The notes under the pieces: generated by a model | Told to the model about the DNA's origin: nothing | Seen by the model: the letters and a program-made list of their open reading frames with translations, nothing else | Database searches by the model: none | Shown: piece by piece, positions 10,990-21,290 of the stretch | Position numbering within the stretch: position 1 is the stretch's first letter | Layout of the letters: each line of letters begins with the position of its first letter | From: Cryptomeria japonica | Lineage: Eukaryota; Streptophyta; Pinopsida; Cupressales; Cupressaceae | Assembly (NCBI RefSeq): GCF_030272615.1 | Contig: NC_081410.1 | Span: 284,829,957 to 284,889,956 of the forward strand | Direction of reading: 5' to 3' | Length of the DNA stretch: 60,000 bases | Position numbers and translations under genes: made by a program

Positions 10990-12072
10990 GATGCAATGCC
11001 TACCAAAATACCCTAGAGAAATAAAGAAAACTAACATACTAATAAAAATGATTTTTTTTTAACATCATCTAATACAACACATATAATCATCTACTCAAAT
11101 ACATTTAACATTCATTAGCATAGAATGCACATAACAATAAGAAAATATAAACTAAAAATGCAAGTCGAAATAAACACAACATAACATTACTTTCCCTAGG
11201 GTATCTCAACATTATTACTTACATTAATAATCATAAGCAATAACATCATAATCACAACTAATTCAATGCATACCATTTCAACTGTAAAATATTCTTTCCA
11301 AGTACATATGCAAGATCATTGCAATCTATCTATCATGAATGCAATCCTTAACAAGGAAATACCATCCAACCCATTAGATTCATTTTAAGAACATGAAATC
11401 CAAATGTTCCTAATCCCATTTATTCATTTCTTCCTAACAACTTTAATCCATTATAATATGATCTAATCACATAACTAGTTCATTTCAATTAATATTACAA
11501 CATACACATATTGCTAATGCACCATAATGATTCCAATAACATCATTTCTATTAATGTAAAACCACAAGATACCATATGATACATCATTATATCCTTTTAC
11601 AAGAGTCATAATCCATGTCCTAAAGAATCAGCTAACATTACATATCCACTATCAAATTACAATATTATCATGATATCCACAACTTCATGTGTCATATGAT
11701 CAAATACATCCATCTGCTACTTTATCTAGCCATAAGCTAAAGATACAAGAATCCACATCCATGAAAGAAGCATCCAAAAAAGAACATCCCAATGGAAGAA
11801 GGCATCAAACCACCCCACCATGTGGAACCAAAGGAACCACTCCCCATGCTAGGAGATGACACAAGGTCCCACATACACTCTAGACCTAGGCTAACACCTA
11901 ACAACCCAAGAGACTCAATGAATCCAAAGCCGCAACAAGGAAACTCATAAACATAAGCCAAATCATACACAAGGCCAAGCACCAAATATAGAAACTCCCA
12001 AAGGCGTACCAACAATCATGGCATAAGAACAAGAACCAAGGACAAGGACACATGTATAAATGGACTATCATC

Positions 12073-12168
12073 ACATGCTATCCTCACAAAGAAGGGAAAC
12101 CACCCTGATATACATGTCTCTACATGTTGTCCTCTGAAAGAAGGGCATCATCCTGATAGACATGTGGA
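12073..12168. repeat. Two-copy tandem repeat, ~49-bp unit
   Basis: ACATGCTATCCTC...AAGAAGGG...CCTGATATACATGT is followed by ACATGTTGTCCTC...AAGAAGGG...CCTGATAGACATGT, offset by 49 bases. Confidence 0.75.
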
Positions 12169-12944
12169 ATCATCTCAACCTATGAGAGAACAAGAGAGAT
12201 TGACTTGCCATCACAATGGCCTTCCCAAGATTTTCCTAAAACATCCTTCCTAAGACTAAGTCTTGGGGCTCACATCCATTATTATCTTGATTAGATGAAT
12301 CCTAATTACCCAACCCATCCAATTAATTATTAATGTTATCACTTATTACATCAAGGAAAACTTTCAATGTGCCCTGGTGGTCTAGACTCTAAGCATCCTT
12401 ACTAGGAACCTCTTGGTAGCCTATCTCTCACAACCCCAATAATCACATGAAAGTCCACTCCCCCTAACCATGTTCCAAGACCTCAACAAAAAATCACAAG
12501 GAGGCTCATAATGCTATACCAAATAAGAATCCACTTAACAAACTAATAAGCAATACAATCTAGTTGCCAAAATACCAACAATGCCATCATAATCAAGAGC
12601 CTTAACATAATCAATAAATCAAATGGCCATAATGCATAAAATTCATCAAAAATCTGCCATATAAATAAATAAACCCTCTACAATGAGGCTTATCAACTCA
12701 TTGGGGCATACCAAGTACATAACCTCAACAACAAGGCATATCTAGATGCTAGAGAAATTAAAACAATATCTATGATAAGGCCCAGTTAACTTGCCAGAGC
12801 CAAATACATATTAAATAATAAAAAACTAATATAAGGCCATGCTGGAAAACTCAAAAATCATCAAAACAAGCCTCTAGTAAAAGAACAATATCGAAGAAAT
12901 CTATTCAGACTGGTGAAAACATCATAACATAGTCGATAGTACAG

Positions 12945-13200
12945 ATTAGCGCATTTGTGAGCCAAAATAGCGCATATGAAAGACCAAATCGCATATATGC
13001 ATCCTAGTATAGTGCATTTACTTCATGAAATAGTGCATATGGTCAATAGAACAACACATCCAAAAGTAGAACATAAGACAACCAAAATGCACAAATGAGA
13101 AATATTCTGGCACATATGAAATACATGGTAGCATATTCAATAAACAAAATAGCGCATTCACTTAGTAAAATAATGCATATGATGATTTAGCACATATGAC
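12945..13200. repeat. Degenerate AGCGCATATG array
   Basis: AGCGCATTTG (12948), AGCGCATATG (12969), ATCGCATATATGC (about 12988), AGTGCATTTA (13011), AGTGCATATG (13032), AGCGCATTCA (13151), AATGCATATG (13172) and AGCACATATG (about 13189) recur at irregular spacing of about 20 bases or its multiples. It is non-coding and lies inside probable LTR sequence. Confidence 0.7.
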
Positions 13201-13795
13201 CAAACGAAAAGAAAAAATTCAACAAGTGAAATAAAATTCCTGAGACAATGCAAAGTGCCAAAAATACAATTGAAAGAATTGCCCAATCAAAGAGAATATA
13301 AAGAAACCACTTAAACTAAAATATAAAATCAATATGGGAGACAAATCAAAGTTCTTATAAGAGAGCTCCCGATAGTCAAATAGAATAATCACACTTAGCA
13401 CATTACAAGCCTTTCCGACTTAGCATAGCAATAATAAAACCCAACCAAAAGCATACAAAGCTAAAATTCATTCACACCAAGAAGATACAACTCAATATGG
13501 GGAAGCATAAAAATCAAGGAAAAATAAAGCTAGCCATTAACAACAATACACAATTTAAAATACAAATATTTTCTCTAAACTATATACAAAACTTTATAAT
13601 AAAACTATATTTAATCTTTCTCAATAATATTTAACCCAAAAAATTTCCCAGATCAATCCTTTCACCATACATTGCGCAGACAATCTTTTCCAGCAAAATA
13701 AAACACGCTGGAAGAATTTCCCCCAACCTAGAAATCAAAGAAAAGGCAAGGAAGTTGAATAAGCACAATCCACAATCCAATCCAATCCAAGCTAC

Positions 13796-14634
13796 AATGA
13801 TCTCAAAAAGCAAGCATAATATCTTCAATGACTCTAGAGCAAAAACTGTATAATAGCAATAAATCTCTAGGGTGTTTTGAATGAGAGATGAAGGTTGAAT
13901 TTATAGAGAATCACAAGAGAGACCAAAAAAAAGCACAATTTAGGATAATTGAAATAATTAAGAAATCAGATTCAGTTAACCTTGAGATAAATTCCAATTA
14001 TAATTTAATTGAAATGCATTTAGAAAAGAAGTTTGAGTTTGCATTAGAGATATAATTCAATTAATTCCATGCACTTGAGATGAAAATAAGCAATTCCATG
14101 CATATTTCTTTGATTTATTCAAGCAAAGAGTCTTTTCAATGCAACTGCACTTCTTTTCTCAAAAGATTTGAGTTCCAATTTTAGAGAATGATTAATAATC
14201 AGTTTAATTGTTTTTCTGATTTCAATTTCTCAATTTAGAAGAAGAAATAATATCTCAAGTTTGATTTCTCTCTCAATTTAATTCTTTTATTTTATTTTCA
14301 ATTTAACTCTTGCTTTGCATATTGATTCCTCTTTTGTAATAAATTAATTCTTTTTTTATGATTAAATGACAAATTTATTAATTAATTAAATATGCTAGGA
14401 TATTTAATAAATTAAATAGGATAATTGATCAAAATGATTTTCTTGGAATGATTTAATTAATTAAATAAATATTTAATTAATATAGAATAATTCACTTGCC
14501 ATGTGACATTTAATGATTGAAGAATTAATTAATTGTGTGCTCAAAGTTGATTTAATTGCCTTTGGTTAGGACCTTGGTGATGTTGTCAAAATTAGGGGCC
14601 CACGGTTTAGGTGACCAATTTTAGGGTATTACAT
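13796..14634 (-). repeat. U3/R part of the 3' LTR of Tat1
   Basis: On the minus strand it starts TGTAATACCCTAAAATTGG after a polypurine tract and is colinear with about 29736-30573 (the final 120 bases differ at four positions by hand count). A minus-strand TATA box (CTATAAAT) lies at 13899-13906, matching 29844-29851 in the other LTR. Similarity stops near 13796, so the ~330-bp U5 part present at 29408-29735 is absent here. Confidence 0.85.
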
Positions 14635-15260
14635 TTGCCCCTCTTTGAATTAATGTGAGAGCAGTGTGTTGGTTCAAAGAATAGTTGATGTCTAGGAGAT
14701 ACCAGTTTTGAACTTGATTGATCATGAACCAGATGAATAGCGAGGTGTTTAGCTTGATTTGAAGTGATGAAGCTGAACAAAGTTGATTAAAGAGAAACCG
14801 ATCCCAAACTTGATTGAACTAGACACAGTGAGCGAAGATAAAAATTGATCTTGAACTTGATGGATCAAGACACGATGAGTGAAGATAAACTGTCCAACTT
14901 GATTTGGTGCGATGAAACTGAACACCTACTTATATTGAGCATTTGATCAAAGATACTCTTTAAAATTTTGATTGAGTTTAAACAAATAATCATCTTGATG
15001 AAAAGCAATGAAACTAACTAACATTAAGAGACTGATATCAGCTTGATTTAAAGCGATAAAATTTATATGCCCCTAGCGATTGATTTGACTTAGATGAATA
15101 AGAAATCTCAACTTGATATGAAGCAATGAAGCTGAGATGCCCCTTAGCAATAAGAATTTGCTTAATTTTCTTTAGTTGAAAAGATTTTTGCTCGAATTTT
15201 GATGAAGATTTGAAAAATTTCTTGACATTTGAAGATGTGAGGTCACGAGTATGCCCCCTT
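14635..15260 (-). other. Polypurine tract and repeat-bearing 3' non-coding region of Tat1
   Basis: The minus strand reads AAAGAGGGGCAAA directly before the LTR (14635-14647). Similar G-runs recur as TGCCCC on the plus strand at 15088, 15139 and 15252. A loose ~27-bp motif, CTTGATTTGAAGYGATGAAGCTGA, recurs near 14753, 14898, 15034 and 15113. No gene is seen. Confidence 0.75.
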
Positions 15261-15571
15261 CAGAGCGAAATCAAAATATAATGAGGGTACATGATTATTA
15301 GGCAATTGGTGGTGATGATAATTATTTGAGCACAAAGGTTGAGTCAGATGAACATGTGAATATGTAGCGATGATTGATGAGAAATGGAGCGCAAATTGAA
15401 GAAAAGAATGAGAATGTGATAAAAGCGCTAAGTGGTCACAGTTGTGCAAAATTGAGTAAAAGAACGATCTTGGATTTCAATTTCAATCCCAAAAATGGAA
15501 TCAGGATGGGCAAATTAGCTAAGGGTACACAATTTTCATGTCCATCGGAGCATGTTGAAAAATTAGGTTTT

Positions 15572-15582
15572 GGGCTATATAA
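15572..15582 (+). promoter_or_regulatory. Candidate TATA box of an antisense transcription unit in Tat1
   Basis: GGGCTATATAAGGGG on the plus strand is a strong TATA match. The PMD reading frame begins about 660 bases downstream on the same strand. The element's own genes run on the other strand. No transcription evidence can be read from sequence alone. Confidence 0.5.
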
Positions 15583-15825
15583 GGGGTCAAAGTGTCATTT
15601 TCAATTCATTTTAACCTCTCCAAGTTTGAAATTCATAAAGCCTTCTGTGAAGAAAAATGGTCATTCCGATCTAGGAGCACCGATTTGAGTGCCAGAGATG
15701 TCATAATCAACCATGGAATTACGAGCCAACAGCGAGTGACTAATCTTATGCATTTTTATTTCATCAATTTTGAATTTTGTGTTGAATGTTTTGCTTTTTA
15801 TGGCATGAAAAACTGGTTGTTATCA

Positions 15826-16065
15826 TTTTGTCGTGTGAGACCATAATGTGTCTCGTATGACAAACTGTCTTTTTGTGTTTCATCATTTGAGTCCATTAGT
15901 TTTGTCATTCGAGACCTCCCCATGTATCATACGAATTTCTGCTTAGAAGACCATTTTATCATGTGGGTATCTGTCTTTTATCATATAGGAGTCTTTTGTC
16001 ATGTTGTAGCTATTCCTAACTCATGCGAGTTTCTGCCTACACTGTTTAATGTCATATGAAAAACA
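15826..16065. repeat. Degenerate GTCRTATGA array, 3' side of Tat1
   Basis: TTTGTCGTGTGAGA, GTCTCGTATGACAAACTG, TTTGTCATTCGAGA, TATCATACGAA, TTATCATGTGGG, TTATCATATAGG and TGTCATATGA follow each other at about 20-30-base spacing. The same motif family recurs in the 5' leader (27690-27930 and 29195-29310). Confidence 0.7.
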
Positions 16066-16242
16066 ATGAGCTTTTTTAAGGGTGCAAACATGAAAAATTT
16101 ATTTGGCAATTGATGTATTTGGATTTGCATGATGTTTACTTTGTTTTGTAGCAAAATTTGAATGACTTTTTGATGCTCTATTGTTTGATTCTTGCAAGTG
16201 ATATTGCCACATGTTCTTTTTTGATACATATATCCTCCTACT

Positions 16243-18072
16243 ATGAGGCTAGTTCATGAGCTATCCGATATAGATAAAGCACATATTGACTTGTGCGGGT
16301 TTACCCACATTTTACAGATGCCAGATATCTGTCTGAATCATGGGATGCTCACTGCACTGGTTGAGAGATTTCATTCTAAGCATAACACATTCCATTTACC
16401 AGTTGGGGAGATGGCCATCAGTCCAGAGGATGTTTACAGGATTCTCAGGATTCCATTTGCTAGGGATAAGGTTGATTACGATTCGACTTAGCATCCTGCT
16501 ATATTAGCCTTGAGATGCATTTTTCATGATGAGGACATCCTTATGCGGGCTATCAGTTGGGATGATATGATGGCCAAGTACAGTGAGGATTTTCCCTTGG
16601 CATGTGTCTTGGCAGGAATCATTGGTTGCTTTGTTATGCTAGACAGGGGACAACAAGGTTTCTTATGCGGCTAGGCTAGGATGCTGGAGAGACTGGTGGA
16701 TCATCCTGAGAGATTAGGATGGGGTTCTTGTCTATTAGCCCACATGTATCGTGAGATGCATGAGGTTGTATATAGAGAGGGGAAGAGCATGGAAGCAAGG
16801 GTCTTGATTTTACATATATGGGCTTGGGAGCATCTCCCTGTTTGCAGACCTATTGTGGATGATACGAGAGATCCATAATAGCTTATAGTTTATAGATATT
16901 CTTGATACGTTACTCAGCCCCATCTGGACAAGACAAAGTACTGGAGACAACAACTAGATGACTTGATTGTTGTTGTATAGAGACCATATAGGGGCCTTGA
17001 GCTTTGGGATGACTAGAGAGCTATGTGGAGAGATATGTTCATGACTCATCCTCTTATCAACATATTTGTTACAGTTATTAAGTGATTCATTGTATCTCAG
17101 GTCATGAGGCAGTATGGTAGGCCTCGAGGGATTTCACAAGAGTTTATCGCCTACACTCGTTATGCAAACAAGGAGAGATGAGGATGGGCCCCTAGGTTGT
17201 CCTACACATTGAGCATGTAGGTACTGACAAGGTTACAACAAATTCGGTGGTATTATTTGGATGACATTGCAGATGTGGGGGTATTGCCCCAGTACAAGGA
17301 TTGGTTCCAGCAGCATCCATTCCCTAGGTTTATGGATCCAGCTGAGTAGGTCCCTCTCATAGAGGAGATTGAGGATGATGCCCCTACACAGGCACAAGGA
17401 GAGAGATAGGGACATGGACAAAGAGAAGAAGCTCCTAGGTGAGTCGATGGTGATCCTAGTGCGAGCAGTAGCAGGATACCAACTTGGGGGAGATAACAAC
17501 ATAGAGGAGAGGGTGGATCCCTAGGATCTATTGGTGTGAGGATGAGTGGTGCTAGGATAGTGGAGGGTGGAGGAGAGGAGGAGTGAGTAGCTCCTAGATA
17601 GGTATGATAGAGGAGGGATGAGTAGGGTGGAGATGGAGGTGGAGATGGAGGTGGAGAGCTTGTGAGGGAGCAGGGGGCAACTAATTCAACATGGTCAATG
17701 AGAGAAAGATTAGCAGGTCTACAGTCATAGTTGATAGTGGCTCACACACATCTTGCAGAGTGGGATCAACAATTGGTGGAGCTCAGAGAAGAGCGAGACC
17801 GATAGTTGCCTGAGGTTAGGGAAGAATAAGATTGACAACTGGCTGAGGTCAGGGTAGAGTGAGACACTCTTCAGCAGAAGGTTTTTCACCAGACGAGCCG
17901 AGAAACTTATTATGTTATGGCATATAGCATAGTAGTTCCTATAGCTCAGAAAGTTGTCCCATATTCTCAGTACATGGCATGATCTAAGGGAGCTCGGGCA
18001 CCGAGGCAGGATGTCGTTCAGCAGGCTCCACCTCCTCCACCATCTAGCGATGAGGGAGAGGCAGAGAGCTAG
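16243..18072 (+). pseudogene. Antisense plant-mobile-domain (PMD, MAIN-like) reading frame in Tat1
   Basis: A single frame of 609 codons from ATG at 16243 to TAG at 18070 shows no frameshift but about twenty internal stops (16489, 16672, 16876, 16879, 16900, 16978 and others). Residues 1-200 match the PMD family: LCGFTHILQMPDICL, LVERFHSKHNTFHLPVGEM, VYRILRIPF, later LGWGSCLLAHMYREMH and HIWAWEHLP. After that come VMRQYGRPRGI, YKDWFQQHPFPRF, a G/R/E-rich low-complexity part (about 17400-17660) and a heptad-like charged C-terminus (ELREERD...EVREE...AEVRVE). PMD proteins MAIN/MAIL1 act in plant genome stability and silencing, and PMD copies are known inside transposons. Nearly all stops sit where CAG, TGG or CGA is expected. 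It lies antisense in the 3' region of the element, like the antisense gene of Grande elements. Confidence 0.8.
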
Positions 18073-19600
18073 ATTTTTTTATAGCTCTTAGATTTTGTTA
18101 GATACCCCATTTTTTTTGTAGCCCATATGATTCTTACTGCGATGGGAGATTGTAGATGATAGTTGATATCATTTGTACCCCGAGATATTGATGATTATAT
18201 ATATATATGAGATCTTGATTTGATTTCATTGTACTTGTGTCAATTGATTTATGAGATGTTTTCTATATGCTTTATTCTATATGTATGCATATTTGTTCAG
18301 TATGGATGTATGTAATGCAAATTAATATGAATTTTTGTTTTTATTTCTTTTCATGTGCAAATAAATGATGAAAATGAGTAACTACTAATGCAAATTGTTT
18401 ATTTTTCTATGCAATACTATGTTTTCTATATGCTTTATTTTATATAGTGTATGCATCTATATAAAATGCTTATGTATGCAGATAACATCTCAATACACAA
18501 GTACTCGATCAAAGAAATGATGAAATAGAGACCACTTAGCTTAGAAATGATGATACTTCAAACTCTCATTCAGAAGATAAAGAGATCATTGTTATCATGC
18601 AGAAATCACTTAAAATGTAGAAAATGCAAAATGAATGCAACTTAAGCTAGTCATTGGATTTGGAATGCTTAATTTTCATCATTGAGCGTTTACAAACATA
18701 GCATGTAGAATAGAGTTCCTTCCTTTTCATGTGCAATATTAATTATCTTGTCCGCAATGACCCTTTTTTGTTCATATCCTTGGACAAATTACACATGCAT
18801 CTGGATTGCACATTTAAAGAAATTACCTCAAAACAGACAAAGAAATGATGCCAACCTCCATGTAGCATACAAATAAGTGGATTTGAGGTATGTGTGGAGA
18901 TTTCACCTTGATGTGAAGGCTATTATCATAGACACCCAGCTGATTAGATGTTTCTAGATCATCAGAATCATTCCTACAAGCAAAAAATAAAGAAAATATT
19001 ATGCCCCCAATCCTTGCCCCTCTTAGTCAAGATAGACTTCCTCAAGTTACTCAGAGGGAATAATAATTGAAAACCAATATAAAAGATATCACACAAAGAA
19101 AATTTCATGCATATCTCAAACTATTTAGTGATTGTTTTCAGTAATGTTGTTTTTCTTGTGTACTTAGTGATAAAACTCTTCACCAGTTAGGAGACAGGTG
19201 ACTGACTCAGATTGGATGACTAGGTATCACTGATAAATGATGACTTGGTTGATACTGCTTAGGACACATGAATTTCTCAGTCGATTACCCTAAGACTAGG
19301 ACATTGATCAGTTTCAAGCCATGAGGGCTCTAAAAGAACCAGAATGGCACAAAAGCATCTAAAAGATATGTACAAGTGAAATCAAAGATGCAGGAAAGTG
19401 GGAAATTCTAATGTTGCATTGATAGATGGGGCTCTTGAGTAGAAGAGGCGCCTATTTGCTAGGTTTTCACCTGCTTGGCAAAGATTCTTTTTTTTTTAGG
19501 ACATTTTATGATTTTTTTCGGGACTTTTTATTTGTACAGGTTGCTGGAGAAGAGAATACTAAGTGAAGAACTTTTTCAAGCAGATGGTGTTGATAGGTTC
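18073..19600. other. Non-coding spacer between PMD frame and Tat1 integrase
   Basis: AT-rich with an (AT)n run near 18198-18210. On the minus strand GAGGGGCAAGGATTGGGGGC (about 18999-19022) is a double polypurine-like site, similar to the tract before the 3' LTR. No gene is recognised. Confidence 0.55.
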
Positions 19601-19619
19601 AAAGAGTTGTTCTCCTTCT

Positions 19620-20580
19620 GATGTTCAGAGATGATAGGCACCAGAGCCAAACGCTACAGTAACGATATAGGGACCCAACTAGTTGGATTCAAACTTCCCT
19701 TTGTTGTCTCGAAATTGTTGATTTTTAGGATTTTCTCTCAGAACAAGGTCACCAACTTGAAATTCTCATTATCAAACCTTCTTGTTATATCCTTTAGAAA
19801 TTCTATTTTGATACACTCTCGGATGATCAAACACCACTTGTTGATGTTCATCCAGTAAATCAAGTTCTTGCAATTTAGATATTTTGTAGTCTTCATCAGT
19901 AACAAGACCTTGTAAAGAAACTCTCAAAGATGGTATTTCCACCTCAATAGGTAAAACTTCTTCGGATCCATACACCAAAGAAAAAGGTGTAGCCCCAGTA
20001 GGTGTTCTAATACTTGTTCTATAAGCCCATAGTGTAGGATTCAGCTGCAGATACCAATCCCTCCTAGATTTGTTTACTGTTATGTGTAAGATAGTCAACA
20101 GATTTTTATTAGATGGTTCAGCCTGTCCATTTCCTTGAGGGTAATATACAAATGACCAGCGTTGTTTGATTTTGAATTTCTCACAAATCTCATCTAGATC
20201 TTTATTCTTGAATTCTCCTCCATTGTCAGTCATAATGGATGATGGTATCACATACCTACAGATGATATAGTTAAGGATGAATAGAGCTACTCGTTTACTA
20301 GTTTCTTTGATGAGCAGAACTGCTTCTACTCATTTAGTGAAATACTCAGTGGCAGTTATTATAAACTTGTGTCTGTTGGATGATGCAAGATATATTTGAC
20401 CAATAAGATCAAAGGCCCATTGCTGAAAAAGCCAATGTGTAATGAAGGGTATGAGATCCCTTGCTAGAGCATGTATGAGATTCCCATGTAGATGACACTT
20501 CTCACAAGTTTTACAAAACTTTATAGCATCTTTCTCCATGTCTGGTCAGTAGTACCCAACCCTTAGTAGTTTTTGAGCTA
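19620..20580 (-). pseudogene. Tat1 integrase
   Basis: Read from 20580 down: zinc-region remnant CKTCEKCHLHG (20490), WAFDLIGQI with the first catalytic Asp (20420), WVEAV-type region, IMTDNGGEFKNKDL with the second Asp (20220-20240), and YPQGNGQAEPSNKNLL with the Glu (about 20110-20140). Then come WAYRTSIRTPTGATPFSLVYG and the C-terminal tail to about 19620 in a shifted frame (ERILK...NNFETTKGSLNPT). The three catalytic residues are present. Its frame is shared with the upstream second RNase H. A few stops lie between the segments (for example near 20255 and 20330). It would insert the DNA copy. Confidence 0.92.
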
Positions 20581-20848
20581 AAGTAAGACCATTCAAATGA
20601 GATCCACAAATACCTTCATAGACTTTTGATAATGCATGTTGGGACTCTTGAATTTCTAGACACCTAAGAAAAATACTATCCAAACCTCGCCTAAATAGAT
20701 CGTTAGCGATGATGATGTACCGTGAAGCATTTTGGATTAGGTTCCTTTTTTCATTATGGGTAAGATTTTCTAGGACAATTTGGTCTCATAGATAGGAGTA
20801 AATGTGGCTATAGTGAGATGAGTCATGTCCAATAACAGAACATACCAT

Positions 20849-21290
20849 CTAAGACTCAGGAGAATCATAGGCAGGGTAATGTAACTCTTCCACTAGGAAT
20901 TCAAAGAAAAAATTAGATTCTTGTAACTCTGGAATAGATGCCAAGATGGCCATAGCATCTTTTGCTCTATTTGCGGATCTGGGAATCCATTGGAATGACA
21001 CAAAAGTAAAATATTTCTTGAGATCATCCACCATTCTCTTATAAGGCATCAATTTCTCATCTTGAGTCTGATATGTATCATTGATTTGATTGATGGTTAG
21101 TTGATAATCTCCATAGATGTGTAATTCCATAACCTTCAATTCGATAGCCAGCTTCATAACCTTTGAGGAGTAATAAAAAGTATTCTAGCACCGGAACCAT
21201 GTTGACTGAAAGACCCATCAAAGAACATCTTCCATGATTGTTGAGTAAGGTGCATGATTGATTCATCTAGGAATTCTATATGTAGATGTT
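20849..21290 (-). pseudogene. Tat1 second RNase H (archaeal-type, aRNH)
   Basis: WKMFFDGSFSQHGSG (about 21190-21235) gives the first Asp. MKLAIELKVMELHIYGDYQLTINQI (20849-21157 frame) gives the YGD Asp where GDSQL is usual. WIPRSANRAKDAMAILAS gives the last Asp. A second RNase H after the Gypsy one is typical of Tat elements. A frameshift at about 21160-21200 separates the two halves. Integrase follows in the same frame. Confidence 0.88.

Larger units (their letters stand above)
10992..13795 (-). repeat. Probable 5' LTR sequence (U5 side) of Gypsy A
   Basis: It begins TGCAATGCC next to the primer-binding site, the mirror of an LTR ending in CA. The LTR H edge at 55603 starts similarly (TGTAATGCC). 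No gene is visible; frames such as 11737-12015 have no recognisable motif. It contains a two-copy 49-bp repeat and a degenerate AGCGCAT array. The far edge is not resolved: near 13796 it passes without a visible TG/CA boundary into sequence shared with the Tat1 LTR. Either Tat1 landed in this LTR or recombination fused the two. Confidence 0.55.

Noticed and set aside
11737-12015. 92-codon minus frame with hydrophobic, Gly-rich text
   Set aside because: No motif, no homologous context, and it sits in probable LTR sequence; chance opening is likely.
15374-15688. 104-codon plus frame before the PMD region
   Set aside because: It overlaps the TATA-box region and has no recognisable domain; better read as leader or promoter sequence.
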